Positions 1 to 6,233 of a stretch of 10,543 bases of DNA are shown here, in pieces. The DNA is from Verrucomicrobiota bacterium (GTDB taxonomy: Bacteria > Verrucomicrobiota > Verrucomicrobiia > Chthoniobacterales > UBA10450). The DNA lies in NCBI GenBank assembly GCA_003218615.1, contig QHOD01000040.1, positions 1 to 10,543 on the forward strand, in the 5' to 3' direction. Numbering within the stretch: position 1 is the stretch's first letter; every line of letters begins with the position of its first letter. The notes beneath the pieces were generated by a model that was not told where the DNA came from, ran no database searches, and worked only from the letters and a program-made list of their open reading frames with translations. The position numbers and the translations under genes were made by a program.

Positions 1-11
1 CCGGGAAAACT

Positions 12-245
12 ATGGCCGATGCCGCCAACAAATACGCCGAAAACGTAGCGGGAAAATTCTACGTCGACGATCAATGCATCGACTGCGATTTGTGCCGGGA
101 GACCGCGCCCGCCAATTTCAAACGCAATGACGACGGCGGCCACTCCTACGTTTACAAACAGCCGGAAAGTCCCGAGGAAGAAGCGCTCTGCAAAGAAGCG
201 ATGGAAGGTTGTCCGGTGGAAGCCATCGGCAACGACGGCGCGTAG
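12..245 (+). CDS. Small [4Fe-4S] ferredoxin
   Basis: A 77-residue soluble electron carrier that binds one [4Fe-4S] cluster. The sequence shows the cluster motif CIDCDLC (Cys22, Cys25, Cys28) and a distant Cys67 followed by Pro68, the classic CxxCxxC...CP layout of one-cluster bacterial ferredoxins. There is no second CxxCxxC motif, signal peptide or membrane segment, so it should act in the cytoplasm. A fifth cysteine, Cys60, sits seven residues before the last cluster ligand. Some thermophile ferredoxins form a disulfide from a similar place to a Cys after the first motif, but here that partner position is Ala32. The ATG at 12 is chosen because the protein then begins in the way usual for this family. 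The reading frame is open to the left window edge, so a longer form cannot be excluded. The redox partner cannot be told from the neighbours. Confidence 0.9.
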   Translation: MADAANKYAENVAGKFYVDDQCIDCDLCRETAPANFKRNDDGGHSYVYKQPESPEEEALCKEAMEGCPVEAIGNDGA

Positions 246-250
246 CTTCC

Positions 251-322
251 TGTAGCGGCGGTCTGTGACCGCCGAATCCAATGGGAAAGCAAGAAAATCG
301 GCGCTCACAGAGCGCCGCTACA
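251..322. repeat. REPIN A: two inverted REP hairpins with GTAG boxes
   Basis: Two 25-base arms (251-275, and 298-322 in reverse complement) start with tgtag and form perfect 8-bp stems with a 3-base tgt loop: 256-263 with 267-274, and 299-306 with 310-317. They match at 23 of 25 positions; the two differences face each other in the stem, G-C in one arm and C-G in the other. REP sequences with a GTAG tetranucleotide at the foot of the hairpin, and inverted REP pairs (REPINs), are known products of RAYT (Y1-type) transposases. The element fills the gap after the ferredoxin gene and contains the start codon of thiD. No RAYT gene is in the window. Confidence 0.85.
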
Positions 323-1117
323 GTACCCGTCGCATTAACCATCGCCGGCTCGGACAGCAGTGCTGGCGCCGGCGTCCAGGCGGATCTCAAAACCTTCTCG
401 GCCCTCGGTGTCTACGGACTGACGGCGGTCAGCTGCGTAGTCGCGGAGATTCCCGGAAAAGTTTCACGCATCGAGCCGGTCAGTGCCGCTCTTGTGCGCG
501 AGCAAATCAATGTGCTTGCAGAAACTTTTCCCATCGCGGCAATCAAGACTGGCCTGCTTTACTCCCGCGAGATCATCAAGGCTGTCGCGCGAGCAATTGT
601 CGATTTCAAGCGCGATCGTATTCCATTAATCGTTGACCCGGTTATGATCGCGACCAGCGGCGATCGACTCCTCGAACCACCAGCGGTCGAAGCGTACGAG
701 ACCGAGCTCTTTCCGCTCGCTGCGTTGATCACACCGAATCTCGACGAAGCAGCCTGGTTGCTCGAAACCAAAATCAAAGATCGACAATCGATGGAGAAAG
801 CGGTGCGCGAATTGGCCAAAAAATATCGGGTATCGGTCTTGCTCAAGGGAGGTCATCTCGCGGGAAGCGCCGCAGTCGATCTGCTCTTTGCCGGGAACAA
901 ACTGACTGAATTTTCGGCTCCGTTCGTGCGCGGGGTTGCAACGCACGGCACAGGCTGCACATATTCGGCGGCGATTACCGCAGGTCTTGCCTCCGGTTTA
1001 TCGCTCGAAGACGCAATCTGCCGAGCGAAAAAATTCGTGACCCAATCAATTCGTGGCCGTCTCCGCTGGACGTTGCGTTCGGGTAAGGCTCTCGACGCTC
1101 TTAATCATTCCCCGTAG
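281..1117 (+). CDS. thiD: Hydroxymethylpyrimidine/phosphomethylpyrimidine kinase
   Basis: A 278-residue ribokinase-fold kinase that phosphorylates HMP and HMP-phosphate to HMP-pyrophosphate for thiamine synthesis in the cytoplasm. Visible motifs are TIAGSDSSAGAGVQADLKTF (about 20-39), IVDPVM (117-122), the TPNLDEA stretch (151-157), LLKGGH (187-192) and the anion-hole motif GTGC (223-226). Cys226 matches the HMP-contacting Cys213 of Salmonella ThiD. The residue matching its Gln44 is Glu56 here (VAE instead of VAQ). Length is normal. The start is odd: ATG 281 is the only ATG/GTG/TTG between an in-frame stop at 266-268 and the conserved core, it has no Shine-Dalgarno sequence, and it lies inside REPIN A, so residues 1-14 are encoded by repeat DNA. 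The stop TAG is the GTAG box of REPIN B. The gene is convergent with rnc. Confidence 0.92.
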   Translation: MGKQENRRSQSAATVPVALTIAGSDSSAGAGVQADLKTFSALGVYGLTAVSCVVAEIPGKVSRIEPVSAALVREQINVLAETFPIAAIKTGLLYSREIIKAVARAIVDFKRDRIPLIVDPVMIATSGDRLLEPPAVEAYETELFPLAALITPNLDEAAWLLETKIKDRQSMEKAVRELAKKYRVSVLLKGGHLAGSAAVDLLFAGNKLTEFSAPFVRGVATHGTGCTYSAAITAGLASGLSLEDAICRAKKFVTQSIRGRLRWTLRSGKALDALNHSP

Positions 1118-1168
1118 CCACTGCGCTACGCGCGGTCGCAAGTGGACGTGCCACGGGCACGTGGCTAC
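1114..1168. repeat. REPIN B: GTAG-bounded inverted repeat between thiD and rnc
   Basis: The ends are perfect 8-bp inverted repeats, gtagccac (1114-1121) and gtggctac (1161-1168). Inside are two hairpins: 1118-1125 with 1137-1145 (one bulged A), and a perfect 7-bp stem 1146-1152 with 1156-1162 around an acg loop. The layout is like REPIN A but the stem sequence differs, so it would be another REP subfamily. It fills most of the gap between two convergent genes and its left GTAG contains the thiD stop codon. It has no T-tract, so it is not a classic intrinsic terminator. Confidence 0.75.
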
Positions 1169-1180
1169 AACTCGGCGATC

Positions 1181-1879
1181 TTACGTGTCCGGCCTATTCT
1201 CGTCCCAACGTTTCAGTTGCAACGCGTTCTCGGCAGCTGCTGTTTCCGCCTGTTTTTTGCTGCGGCCGCTGCCTTGACCAAGGACCACGCCTTCCCAAAC
1301 CGCTTGCACGACAAACGTCTTTTCATGCTCCGGACCACTTTGTGAAATCAATTCGTAAACAGGGCTGCGCGGCGAGATGCTTTGCAATAATTCCTGCAGA
1401 TGACCCTTGGGATTAATATCCACCGGCTCTTCCGCCACCTGTTCGAGATCAGCGCGGGCCTGCGTCAAAATAAACTTCTTCGCGGTTTCAAGCCCGCCAT
1501 CGAGATAAATGGCGCCGATGAGCGCTTCAAACGCATCCGCCAGAGTCGACGTCCGCTCCCGGCCTCCACTGGCCTCTTCACCGCGTCCCATTAAGAGGTA
1601 ATGTCCCAAATCGAGCGCGGCGGCGTGCGTCTTCAATATTTCGCGGGAAACAAGCCGCGAACGTAATTTTGTCAGTTGTCCCTCGGCTTCGGAGCCAAAA
1701 CGGCGAAAGAGATATTCGGTAATCACAAGCTGAAGCACGGCGTCCCCGAGGAACTCCAAACGCTGATTATCAAAATGATAGCGTTGCGTTTCGTGGCTAA
1801 GGCTGGGATGAGTGAGCGCCTCCGCCAGCAAAAGCGAATTGCGGAATTTGTAACCGATGCGTTCCTCCAGCGGACTCAC
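1181..1879 (-). CDS. rnc: Ribonuclease III
   Basis: A 232-residue double-strand-specific endoribonuclease that matures rRNA precursors and cleaves structured mRNAs. The RNase III domain (about 4-145) carries the signature NQRLEFLGDAVL with Glu42 and Asp46, and the second catalytic pair in LADAFEALIGA (Asp115, Glu118), so all four metal-site acids are present. A dsRNA-binding domain follows (about 156-223), ending with SKKQAETAAAENAL. Length is typical. The start is GTG at 1879: it places the family's LEERIGYKF opening four residues in, and no ATG is in frame before an upstream stop. The Shine-Dalgarno sequence is weak (ccag directly before the GTG). A dispersed repeat lies a few bases upstream. 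The gene points at thiD, with REPIN B between. Confidence 0.95.
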   Translation of the reverse strand: MSPLEERIGYKFRNSLLLAEALTHPSLSHETQRYHFDNQRLEFLGDAVLQLVITEYLFRRFGSEAEGQLTKLRSRLVSREILKTHAAALDLGHYLLMGRGEEASGGRERTSTLADAFEALIGAIYLDGGLETAKKFILTQARADLEQVAEEPVDINPKGHLQELLQSISPRSPVYELISQSGPEHEKTFVVQAVWEGVVLGQGSGRSKKQAETAAAENALQLKRWDENRPDT

Positions 1880-1884
1880 CTGGT

Positions 1885-1916
1885 TGTCATTCTGAGCAAA
1901 ATCGAAGAATCTCTCA
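1885..1916. repeat. Dispersed short repeat of the gtcattctgagc...gaagaatct type
   Basis: The stretch opens with tgtcattctgagc and closes with cgaagaatctctc, and attct (1889-1893) can pair with agaat (1906-1910). I recognise the wording as a very common intergenic repeat of soil bacteria (usual form roughly tcattctgagcgaagcgaagaatct), here with a changed middle (aaaat). That recognition is from memory, not from a search. It lies 5 bases upstream of the rnc start codon and may carry part of the rnc leader. Confidence 0.5.
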
Positions 1917-1943
1917 ATCTACTTTTGGATTGCCATCGTATCT

Positions 1944-2057
1944 TTACTCCACCATCTCAAAACCGGCCCGACGGAAATGATCGTCAAACGCCAGCGCGAC
2001 CCGGATCGATTCGCGTCGCATGAGACAGAAAGGAGAACAATCGGTCACCGTTACATT
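1944..2057 (-). pseudogene. C-terminal remnant of a PIN-domain (VapC-type) toxin
   Basis: On the minus strand an open stretch of 37 codons between in-frame stops (TAA at 2060-2058 and TAA at 1946-1944) reads VTDCSPFCLMRR, then ALAFDDHFRRAGFEMVE. This matches the end of VapC-type PIN ribonucleases, where TDCxSFxxM and ALxFDxHFxxAGF carry the last two metal-binding acids. Full VapC proteins have about 130-140 residues, so roughly the first 100 are missing. No antitoxin is next to it. The 42 bases from 2061 to the end of the S41 gene at 2103 hold nothing I can recognise in any frame. I read it as a decayed toxin gene left between rnc and the S41 gene; a functional product is very unlikely. Confidence 0.65.
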
Positions 2058-2102
2058 TTACGTCATGCTCTTTGCCGTTGTCGACGGCCTGACGGACCCA
2101 CG

Positions 2103-3248
2103 TTAGCGTTTTTGATAAACCTCCAGTGAGGTCACTACATCCAGAGCGCGCTGCAACACTGGATCGTGTGTCGGCGGTTTCTCCGGGAGTCCCGAACGCT
2201 TTCGAGATTGCTGCGCGGCCTCCGCCGCCTCAATCTCGGGATTTGTTCCAGCCAGGAGCGCGGCCTCATTCAAGTGCGGGCGCCCCGCTTCGTAAACAAA
2301 TGGTCCCATTCCCTTTTCGCCGCTCGCTTGAAAAATTTGGCGTTTGTCCGCCATCGCCATCTCTACGGGCAAGTCTGGTTTTGTTCCCTCCGGAAATAAT
2401 GAGCGACCATCGGGCGAAACCATTTCCGCCACCGCAACACGCAGGATTTTGCCGCCTGGCAACGACAAATCCGAGTATTCGGCCGCGCGACCGCCAGTCG
2501 GTTGCCCGATGACCAGAGCTTTGTCATAAAACCGCAATGCGGCGGCGAGCGCTTCGGCTGCGCCGGATGTGTCGCCATCGGCGAGTACCATGATCAGACC
2601 TCGAAACGCGGGATCGCGGTCGGAACTAAACACACGATCCTGACGTGCCGCCGGTTTGCGCAATGTGAACAGCGTCTTGCCCTTTGGACAAAATCGTTTC
2701 GCAAAATCTGCCGCCATCGCAAAATCATTCGTTCCCTCGCTGGAGCGAAGATCGATAATCAACGCGTCCACTTTCTTCCCGGCGAAGTTGCTCAGACTCC
2801 TATCCAGCGCCTGAAGGTTGGCGCTGTTCAGCGAGCCGAGACGCAAATAACCAATGTGACCTCCCAGAACCTCATTGTAAAAGGAGCTCGGCGCCTCAAC
2901 TCGCGCGCTCTCCTTATTGGGGAAAAGCATCACGCCGCGCGGCAACCGAACCATCAGCCCCTCGAGCGTCGCCCGATTCAACTCTGTCTCGGTAATTGCA
3001 CCGGGGTTTGTAAAATTGCTTTTCAAAAGCGTGATGACTGCCTGCAAATCTGGCCGGCCTAACGAGTCGACCAATTCTTGCGCTGACGGTGTCGCCGCTG
3101 GCGAAGGCGATGATACGGCAGGCGATTTCGACGGAATTCCAGTTGCGCTCGGGGCTATAGAGGATGGCGTAGCCGGCGTCGGTGACTGGGCAAAGAGATG
3201 CGCCGCTACGATCGACACCATAAAACTCGCCGGCAAAAATCGAGACAT
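2103..3248 (-). CDS. Exported S41 (C-terminal processing) peptidase-fold protein, probably inactive
   Basis: 381 residues. The N-terminus is a signal peptide (MSRF, a hydrophobic run to about residue 18, then AQ as likely cleavage site), followed by a Ser/Pro/Thr/Ala-rich linker to about residue 56, so the protein should be periplasmic or surface-exposed. The S41 core is clear: IGYLRLGSL (about 132-140), LIIDLRSS (about 163-170), VLADGDTSGAAEALAAAL (about 221-238), ALVIGQPTGGR (244-254). No PDZ domain fits between the N-terminal part and the core. Aligned to E. coli Prc, where catalytic Ser and Lys are 25 residues apart, the Ser position is Gly229 (Ser228 is next to it) and the Lys position is Arg254. 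It may be a non-catalytic homologue. ATG 3248 is preferred over the GTG at 3251. It starts 18 bases after purD ends, so co-transcription is likely. Confidence 0.85.
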   Translation of the reverse strand: MSRFLPASFMVSIVAAHLFAQSPTPATPSSIAPSATGIPSKSPAVSSPSPAATPSAQELVDSLGRPDLQAVITLLKSNFTNPGAITETELNRATLEGLMVRLPRGVMLFPNKESARVEAPSSFYNEVLGGHIGYLRLGSLNSANLQALDRSLSNFAGKKVDALIIDLRSSEGTNDFAMAADFAKRFCPKGKTLFTLRKPAARQDRVFSSDRDPAFRGLIMVLADGDTSGAAEALAAALRFYDKALVIGQPTGGRAAEYSDLSLPGGKILRVAVAEMVSPDGRSLFPEGTKPDLPVEMAMADKRQIFQASGEKGMGPFVYEAGRPHLNEAALLAGTNPEIEAAEAAQQSRKRSGLPEKPPTHDPVLQRALDVVTSLEVYQKR

Positions 3249-3266
3249 CACCGTAATTTTGCGATG

Positions 3267-4547
3267 TTATCCGTAACCGGCACTGAGAGCAATATCCCGC
3301 CGGTAATGACAGTTCTCGAAATGAATGCGCGAGACGGCCTCGTATGCGCGCGCGCGCGCAGCTTCCAGAGTCGATCCCAGGGCCGTAATGGCAAGAACCC
3401 TGCCGCCTGAGGTCACAATTTCGCTGTTTATTCGCTTCGTTCCGGCATGGAAAATCTGGACACCGTCAAGTTCCGCCGCTTTGCCCAGCCCGGAAATGCT
3501 TTTGCCGGTTTCGTATTTGCCCGGATACCCACCCGAAGCGAGCACAACTGTAACCGCCGGTCGCCGGTCCCATTCGATTGAGCTCGCCTTGGGTGAGTCG
3601 ATCTTTCCGTCAATCGTCGCCTCCAACAACGGCAACAAATCGGATTTCATTCGGGGCAAAATTACCTGCGTCTCCGGATCGCCAAAGCGACAATTGAACT
3701 CCAGTACTCGGGCGCCGTCCGCGCTGATCATCAGACCGGGATAAAGCAAGCCGCGGAAGGTAATCCGCTTTTCGTGTAAACCGCGCAGCAGCGGTCCCAT
3801 GATTTTTTTGTGAAATTGATCTTCCAATTCTGCATTCCAATTGTTTGCCGGACTGAACGCTCCCATTCCGCCCGTGTTCGGCCCCGTATCACCCTCAAAC
3901 GCGCGTTTGTGATCACGCGCCGTTTGCAGCAATCGGTAATTCGCGCCATCCACCAGAGCGTGCAGCGAACATTCCGTGCCGCGCAGAAATTCCTCGACCA
4001 CGACACGCCGGCCTGCCTCACCGAATCGGCCCTGGTTTATCATCTCGTCGATTGTCGATCTTGCCACAGCACAGTCAGGCGCAATGATCACGCCTTTGCC
4101 GAGCGCAAGGCCGTCAGCTTTAATGACAACCGGAAATCGCAACCGGTCGCAAAACCGTAGCGCATCATCGCTCCTTTCGAACGTGCCTGCCTGGGCTGTA
4201 GGAATCCCTTGTTCGCGCATCAGTTCTTTCGCAAAAATCTTGGAGGACTCGAGGCGCGCGGCTGCTTTGGTCGGCCCGAAAATGCGCAGGTCTGCCGCGG
4301 CAAAAAGATCCACGATCCCCGCGGCGAGCGAGTCGTCCGGACCAACCACCGTTAGATCGACACGATTTTCTTTGGCGAACCGAACGAGTCCCGGGAGGTC
4401 ACTTGCGGAAATCGCGACGTTCTCACCGATCTCGGCGGTGCCGGCGTTTCCCGGCGCACAGAAAATACGCTCTACGCGCGGCGACTGCTTCAGTTTCCAA
4501 GCGAGCGCGTGTTCGCGGCCGCCGCCCCCAATAACAAGAATCTTCAC
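3267..4547 (-). CDS. purD: Phosphoribosylamine-glycine ligase (GAR synthetase)
   Basis: A 426-residue ATP-grasp enzyme that joins phosphoribosylamine and glycine in step two of purine synthesis. It shows the N-terminal IGGGGREHALAWKL (6-19), the GPDD stretch (69-72; GPE in many homologues), KADGLALGKGV (ATP-grasp), VVVEEFLRGTECS, DHKRAFEGDTGPNTGGMGA, and EFNCRFGDPETQVILP with the metal-binding acids. The C-terminal domain has VVLASGGYPGKYETG. Length is normal and no key motif is missing. The start is GTG at 4547, which opens the protein with KILVIGGGGREH as in the family; no Shine-Dalgarno sequence is evident. REPIN C separates it from htrA upstream, and the S41 gene follows closely. A 16-bp alternating GC tract lies near its 3' end. 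Confidence 0.96.
   Translation of the reverse strand: MKILVIGGGGREHALAWKLKQSPRVERIFCAPGNAGTAEIGENVAISASDLPGLVRFAKENRVDLTVVGPDDSLAAGIVDLFAAADLRIFGPTKAAARLESSKIFAKELMREQGIPTAQAGTFERSDDALRFCDRLRFPVVIKADGLALGKGVIIAPDCAVARSTIDEMINQGRFGEAGRRVVVEEFLRGTECSLHALVDGANYRLLQTARDHKRAFEGDTGPNTGGMGAFSPANNWNAELEDQFHKKIMGPLLRGLHEKRITFRGLLYPGLMISADGARVLEFNCRFGDPETQVILPRMKSDLLPLLEATIDGKIDSPKASSIEWDRRPAVTVVLASGGYPGKYETGKSISGLGKAAELDGVQIFHAGTKRINSEIVTSGGRVLAITALGSTLEAARARAYEAVSRIHFENCHYRRDIALSAGYG
3345..3360. repeat. (GC)7 alternating purine-pyrimidine palindrome in purD
   Basis: The 16 bases tgcgcgcgcgcgcgca are a perfect self-complementary run. They encode part of an Ala-Arg-Ala-Arg-Ala helix near the C-terminus of PurD. 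Alternating GC of this kind can adopt Z-DNA in vitro; any role here is unknown, and it may only reflect Ala/Arg codons in GC-rich DNA. Confidence 0.8.
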
Positions 4548-4559
4548 AGCGAAACGAAT

Positions 4560-4612
4560 GGTAGGGACAACGCGCCGCGCTGTCCAGGAGGCCGCGGCGC
4601 GGCGCCCCTACC
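4560..4612. repeat. REPIN C: GTAG-bounded inverted repeat between htrA and purD
   Basis: The ends are perfect 7-bp inverted repeats, ggtaggg (4560-4566) and ccctacc (4606-4612). Inside, 4565-4573 pairs with 4577-4585 (one mismatch, 3-base loop) and 4591-4595 pairs with 4599-4603 (3-base loop). The plan is the same as the other REPINs, GTAG at the foot of each hairpin, but the stems are different. It fills nearly the whole 65-base gap between htrA and purD and ends right next to the htrA stop codon. Folded in mRNA it could lower read-through or protect a 3' end; this is inference. Confidence 0.75.
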
Positions 4613-5659
4613 TCACCCACGCGACTCGGCCGGCAAGATCGACAACTCTAATTTTTCCGTGTGCCGAATAATCAGCAGCTTTGCGGGAACGCCGATTTGC
4701 TCGCCGACCAGCATTTTGTGCAGATCATGAATCGTGCCGATCGGCCGCTCATTAAAGGCAATGAGGACATCGCCCTCCCGGAGACCGGCGCGCTGTGCCG
4801 GGCTGTCTTTTTCCACCGATACCACCAGCACCCCTGTTTCAAGGGGCAAATTATAAAATCGAATCACGCGCCGATGCAGCGGCACATTTTGACCGGCAAC
4901 GCCGATGTAGCTGCGCCGAATTCGTCCGTCCCGGATCAGCCATCCGGCAACGAGCCTGGCGGTATTGCTCGCGATCGCGAAGCAGATGCCTTGCGCCGGT
5001 CGAATCATCGCCGTGTTCACACCGATGACTTCGCCGGCTGAATTCACCAGTGGTCCACCGGAATTGCCAGGGTTCAGTGCCGCGTCGGTCTGAATGATAT
5101 TGTCGATCAAACGACCGGATTGCGAATACATCGAGCGACCGAGCGCGCTGATCACGCCAGCTGTCACGCTGGCCTGGAAACCGAGCGGATTGCCGATCGC
5201 AATGACGATCTGACCGACGCGCAATTTTTCGGAATCCGCCAGGCGCACGTGTTTGAGCTGTGGCGCATCGATGCGAATCACGGCGAGATCGGTATCGGGA
5301 TCGTCGCCAACCAACTGCGCGCGGAGTTCGCGACCATCGAATAAATTTACCGCGATTTCCTTCGCCTCGTGCACGACGTGGCTGTTGGTCAAAATAAAGC
5401 CATCCGGCGTGATGATGAATCCGGAACCACTGCCGCCGATCTCGCGCGGCCCGCGCCGGCTCATTCGCTGTTGTTTGATGTCGATGTTGACGACGGCGGG
5501 CTCTACCCGAGCGACGGCGCTCACCACTGTGCGCGAATACTCGTCCAGCAGCGCTCCATCGTCGGCTGTAGCCGCTTCGCTCTGCAAAGCGCGGGCCGCC
5601 GACTCTGCGTCACTTAAAAGAAAATCGAATTTCGTATTACCGATTGGAAAATTAACCAT
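4613..5659 (-). CDS. HtrA/DegP-like serine protease with one PDZ domain
   Basis: 348 residues, MEROPS family S1C: a chymotrypsin-fold protease for damaged or misfolded protein. The catalytic triad is visible: His94 in TNSHVV, Asp124 in DPDTDLAVIR and Ser200 in GNSGGPL. A single PDZ domain follows (about 255-340; GVLVVSVEKDSPAQRAGLREGD, written as its start GVLVVSVEKDSP). DegP of E. coli has two PDZ domains. The N-terminus has no signal peptide or membrane helix before the LDEYSRTVVSAV helix, so a cytoplasmic location is predicted, unlike DegP/DegS. The start at 5659 is chosen because AGGA at 5670-5667 is 7 bases from it; the ATG at 5665 gives two more residues and would sit 1 base from that site. 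It is divergent from the HxlR-type regulator. Confidence 0.92.
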   Translation of the reverse strand: MVNFPIGNTKFDFLLSDAESAARALQSEAATADDGALLDEYSRTVVSAVARVEPAVVNIDIKQQRMSRRGPREIGGSGSGFIITPDGFILTNSHVVHEAKEIAVNLFDGRELRAQLVGDDPDTDLAVIRIDAPQLKHVRLADSEKLRVGQIVIAIGNPLGFQASVTAGVISALGRSMYSQSGRLIDNIIQTDAALNPGNSGGPLVNSAGEVIGVNTAMIRPAQGICFAIASNTARLVAGWLIRDGRIRRSYIGVAGQNVPLHRRVIRFYNLPLETGVLVVSVEKDSPAQRAGLREGDVLIAFNERPIGTIHDLHKMLVGEQIGVPAKLLIIRHTEKLELSILPAESRG

Positions 5660-5665
5660 TGGCAT

Positions 5666-5772
5666 ATCCTAAATTTCGAGCCGGCCAAACCAATCGTCAA
5701 CTACCTGCCGATACTGTCTATACACTCTATTTCGGTTGTTGCTCTCTGATTGCCCTTAGGGTAGAAAAAGCC
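5666..5772. promoter_or_regulatory. Divergent promoter/operator region of htrA and hxlR
   Basis: A 107-base gap between divergent genes must hold a promoter for each. Visible but weak signals are TTGACG on the minus strand (5700-5695), a -35-like hexamer for htrA with no convincing -10 at standard spacing, an AT-rich tctatacact stretch (5717-5726), and a small palindrome ccct-t-aggg (5753-5761) just upstream of the hxlR start. HxlR-family regulators often bind their own divergent promoter region, so an operator here is plausible; no site can be fixed from one sequence. Confidence 0.35.
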
Positions 5773-6171
5773 ATGCCTAAAAAATCCTCGCCGCCTTCGG
5801 TCCTGGAACCGCAATGTCCTTCACGACTCGTGCTCGATCGGATCGCGGATAAATGGACCGCGCTCGTCATTCAAATCCTGGCGCGCGGGACGAGGCGTTA
5901 TGCCGAACTCCAGCGCGCCATCGGCGGCATCTCGCAAAAAATGCTGACCCAAACTCTGCGCAGCCTGGAGCGCGATGGTCTGGTGCAACGTAAAGTGCAC
6001 CCGGTCGTGCCGCCGAAAGTTGAATATTCTCTCACAAGATTGGGCCGGACATTAATCGAACCGCTGCACGCGCTTTGCCGGTGGTCGGAAAAACATTTGG
6101 CTGAGTTGCAGGCAAATCGCGCCCGGGCGAAGGCGGCGAAACCTGTAACCGCGGTCGCCGGCCACGATTGA
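5773..6171 (+). CDS. HxlR-family winged-helix transcriptional regulator
   Basis: 132 residues, the usual size for HxlR/MarR-like dimeric regulators. The HxlR domain spans about 15-108: CPSRLVLDRIADKWTALVI, then RYAELQRAIGGISQKMLTQT (recognition helix area), LRSLERDGLV, and the wing KVEYSLTRLG. Cys15 lies at the conserved N-terminal CP position used as a redox sensor in HypR- and QorR-type members; a second Cys (102) is in the C-terminal helix. The start at 5773 is chosen because HxlR proteins begin about 10-20 residues before this Cys; an ATG at 5659 in the same frame would add 38 residues unlike the family and overlap htrA. The ligand and targets are unknown. It is divergent from htrA and is followed by the antiporter gene, with REP D between. 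Confidence 0.92.
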   Translation: MPKKSSPPSVLEPQCPSRLVLDRIADKWTALVIQILARGTRRYAELQRAIGGISQKMLTQTLRSLERDGLVQRKVHPVVPPKVEYSLTRLGRTLIEPLHALCRWSEKHLAELQANRARAKAAKPVTAVAGHD

Positions 6172-6180
6172 TTGAGTTAT

Positions 6181-6215
6181 TGTAGCCCGGGCCGGAGTCA
6201 ACGACCCCGGCTACA
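6181..6215. repeat. REP D: single GTAG-bounded hairpin
   Basis: The element runs from tgtagcc (6181-6187) to ggctaca (6209-6215). The inner stem is 6191-6199 with 6203-6211 (one A-C mismatch) around an aac loop. It is one hairpin with a GTAG box on both sides, compared with two hairpins in the other elements. It lies in the 62-base gap between hxlR and the antiporter gene. There is no T-tract after it, so it is not a typical intrinsic terminator. Confidence 0.7.
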
Positions 6216-6233
6216 GCGATTGTCGATCCTACG

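Noticed and set aside
1114..1168. Intrinsic terminators at the intergenic hairpins
   Set aside because: None of the GC-rich stems is followed by a T-tract on either strand; the GTAG boxes fit REP elements better.
3976..4671. Long plus-strand open frame (231 codons) opposite purD and htrA
   Set aside because: It lies antisense to two clear genes, has Arg/Ser/Pro-rich shadow composition, and shows no family motif.
5659..5772. N-terminal extension of the HxlR gene from the ATG at 5659
   Set aside because: The extra 38 residues do not resemble the family, overlap the htrA start, and would leave no room for divergent promoters.
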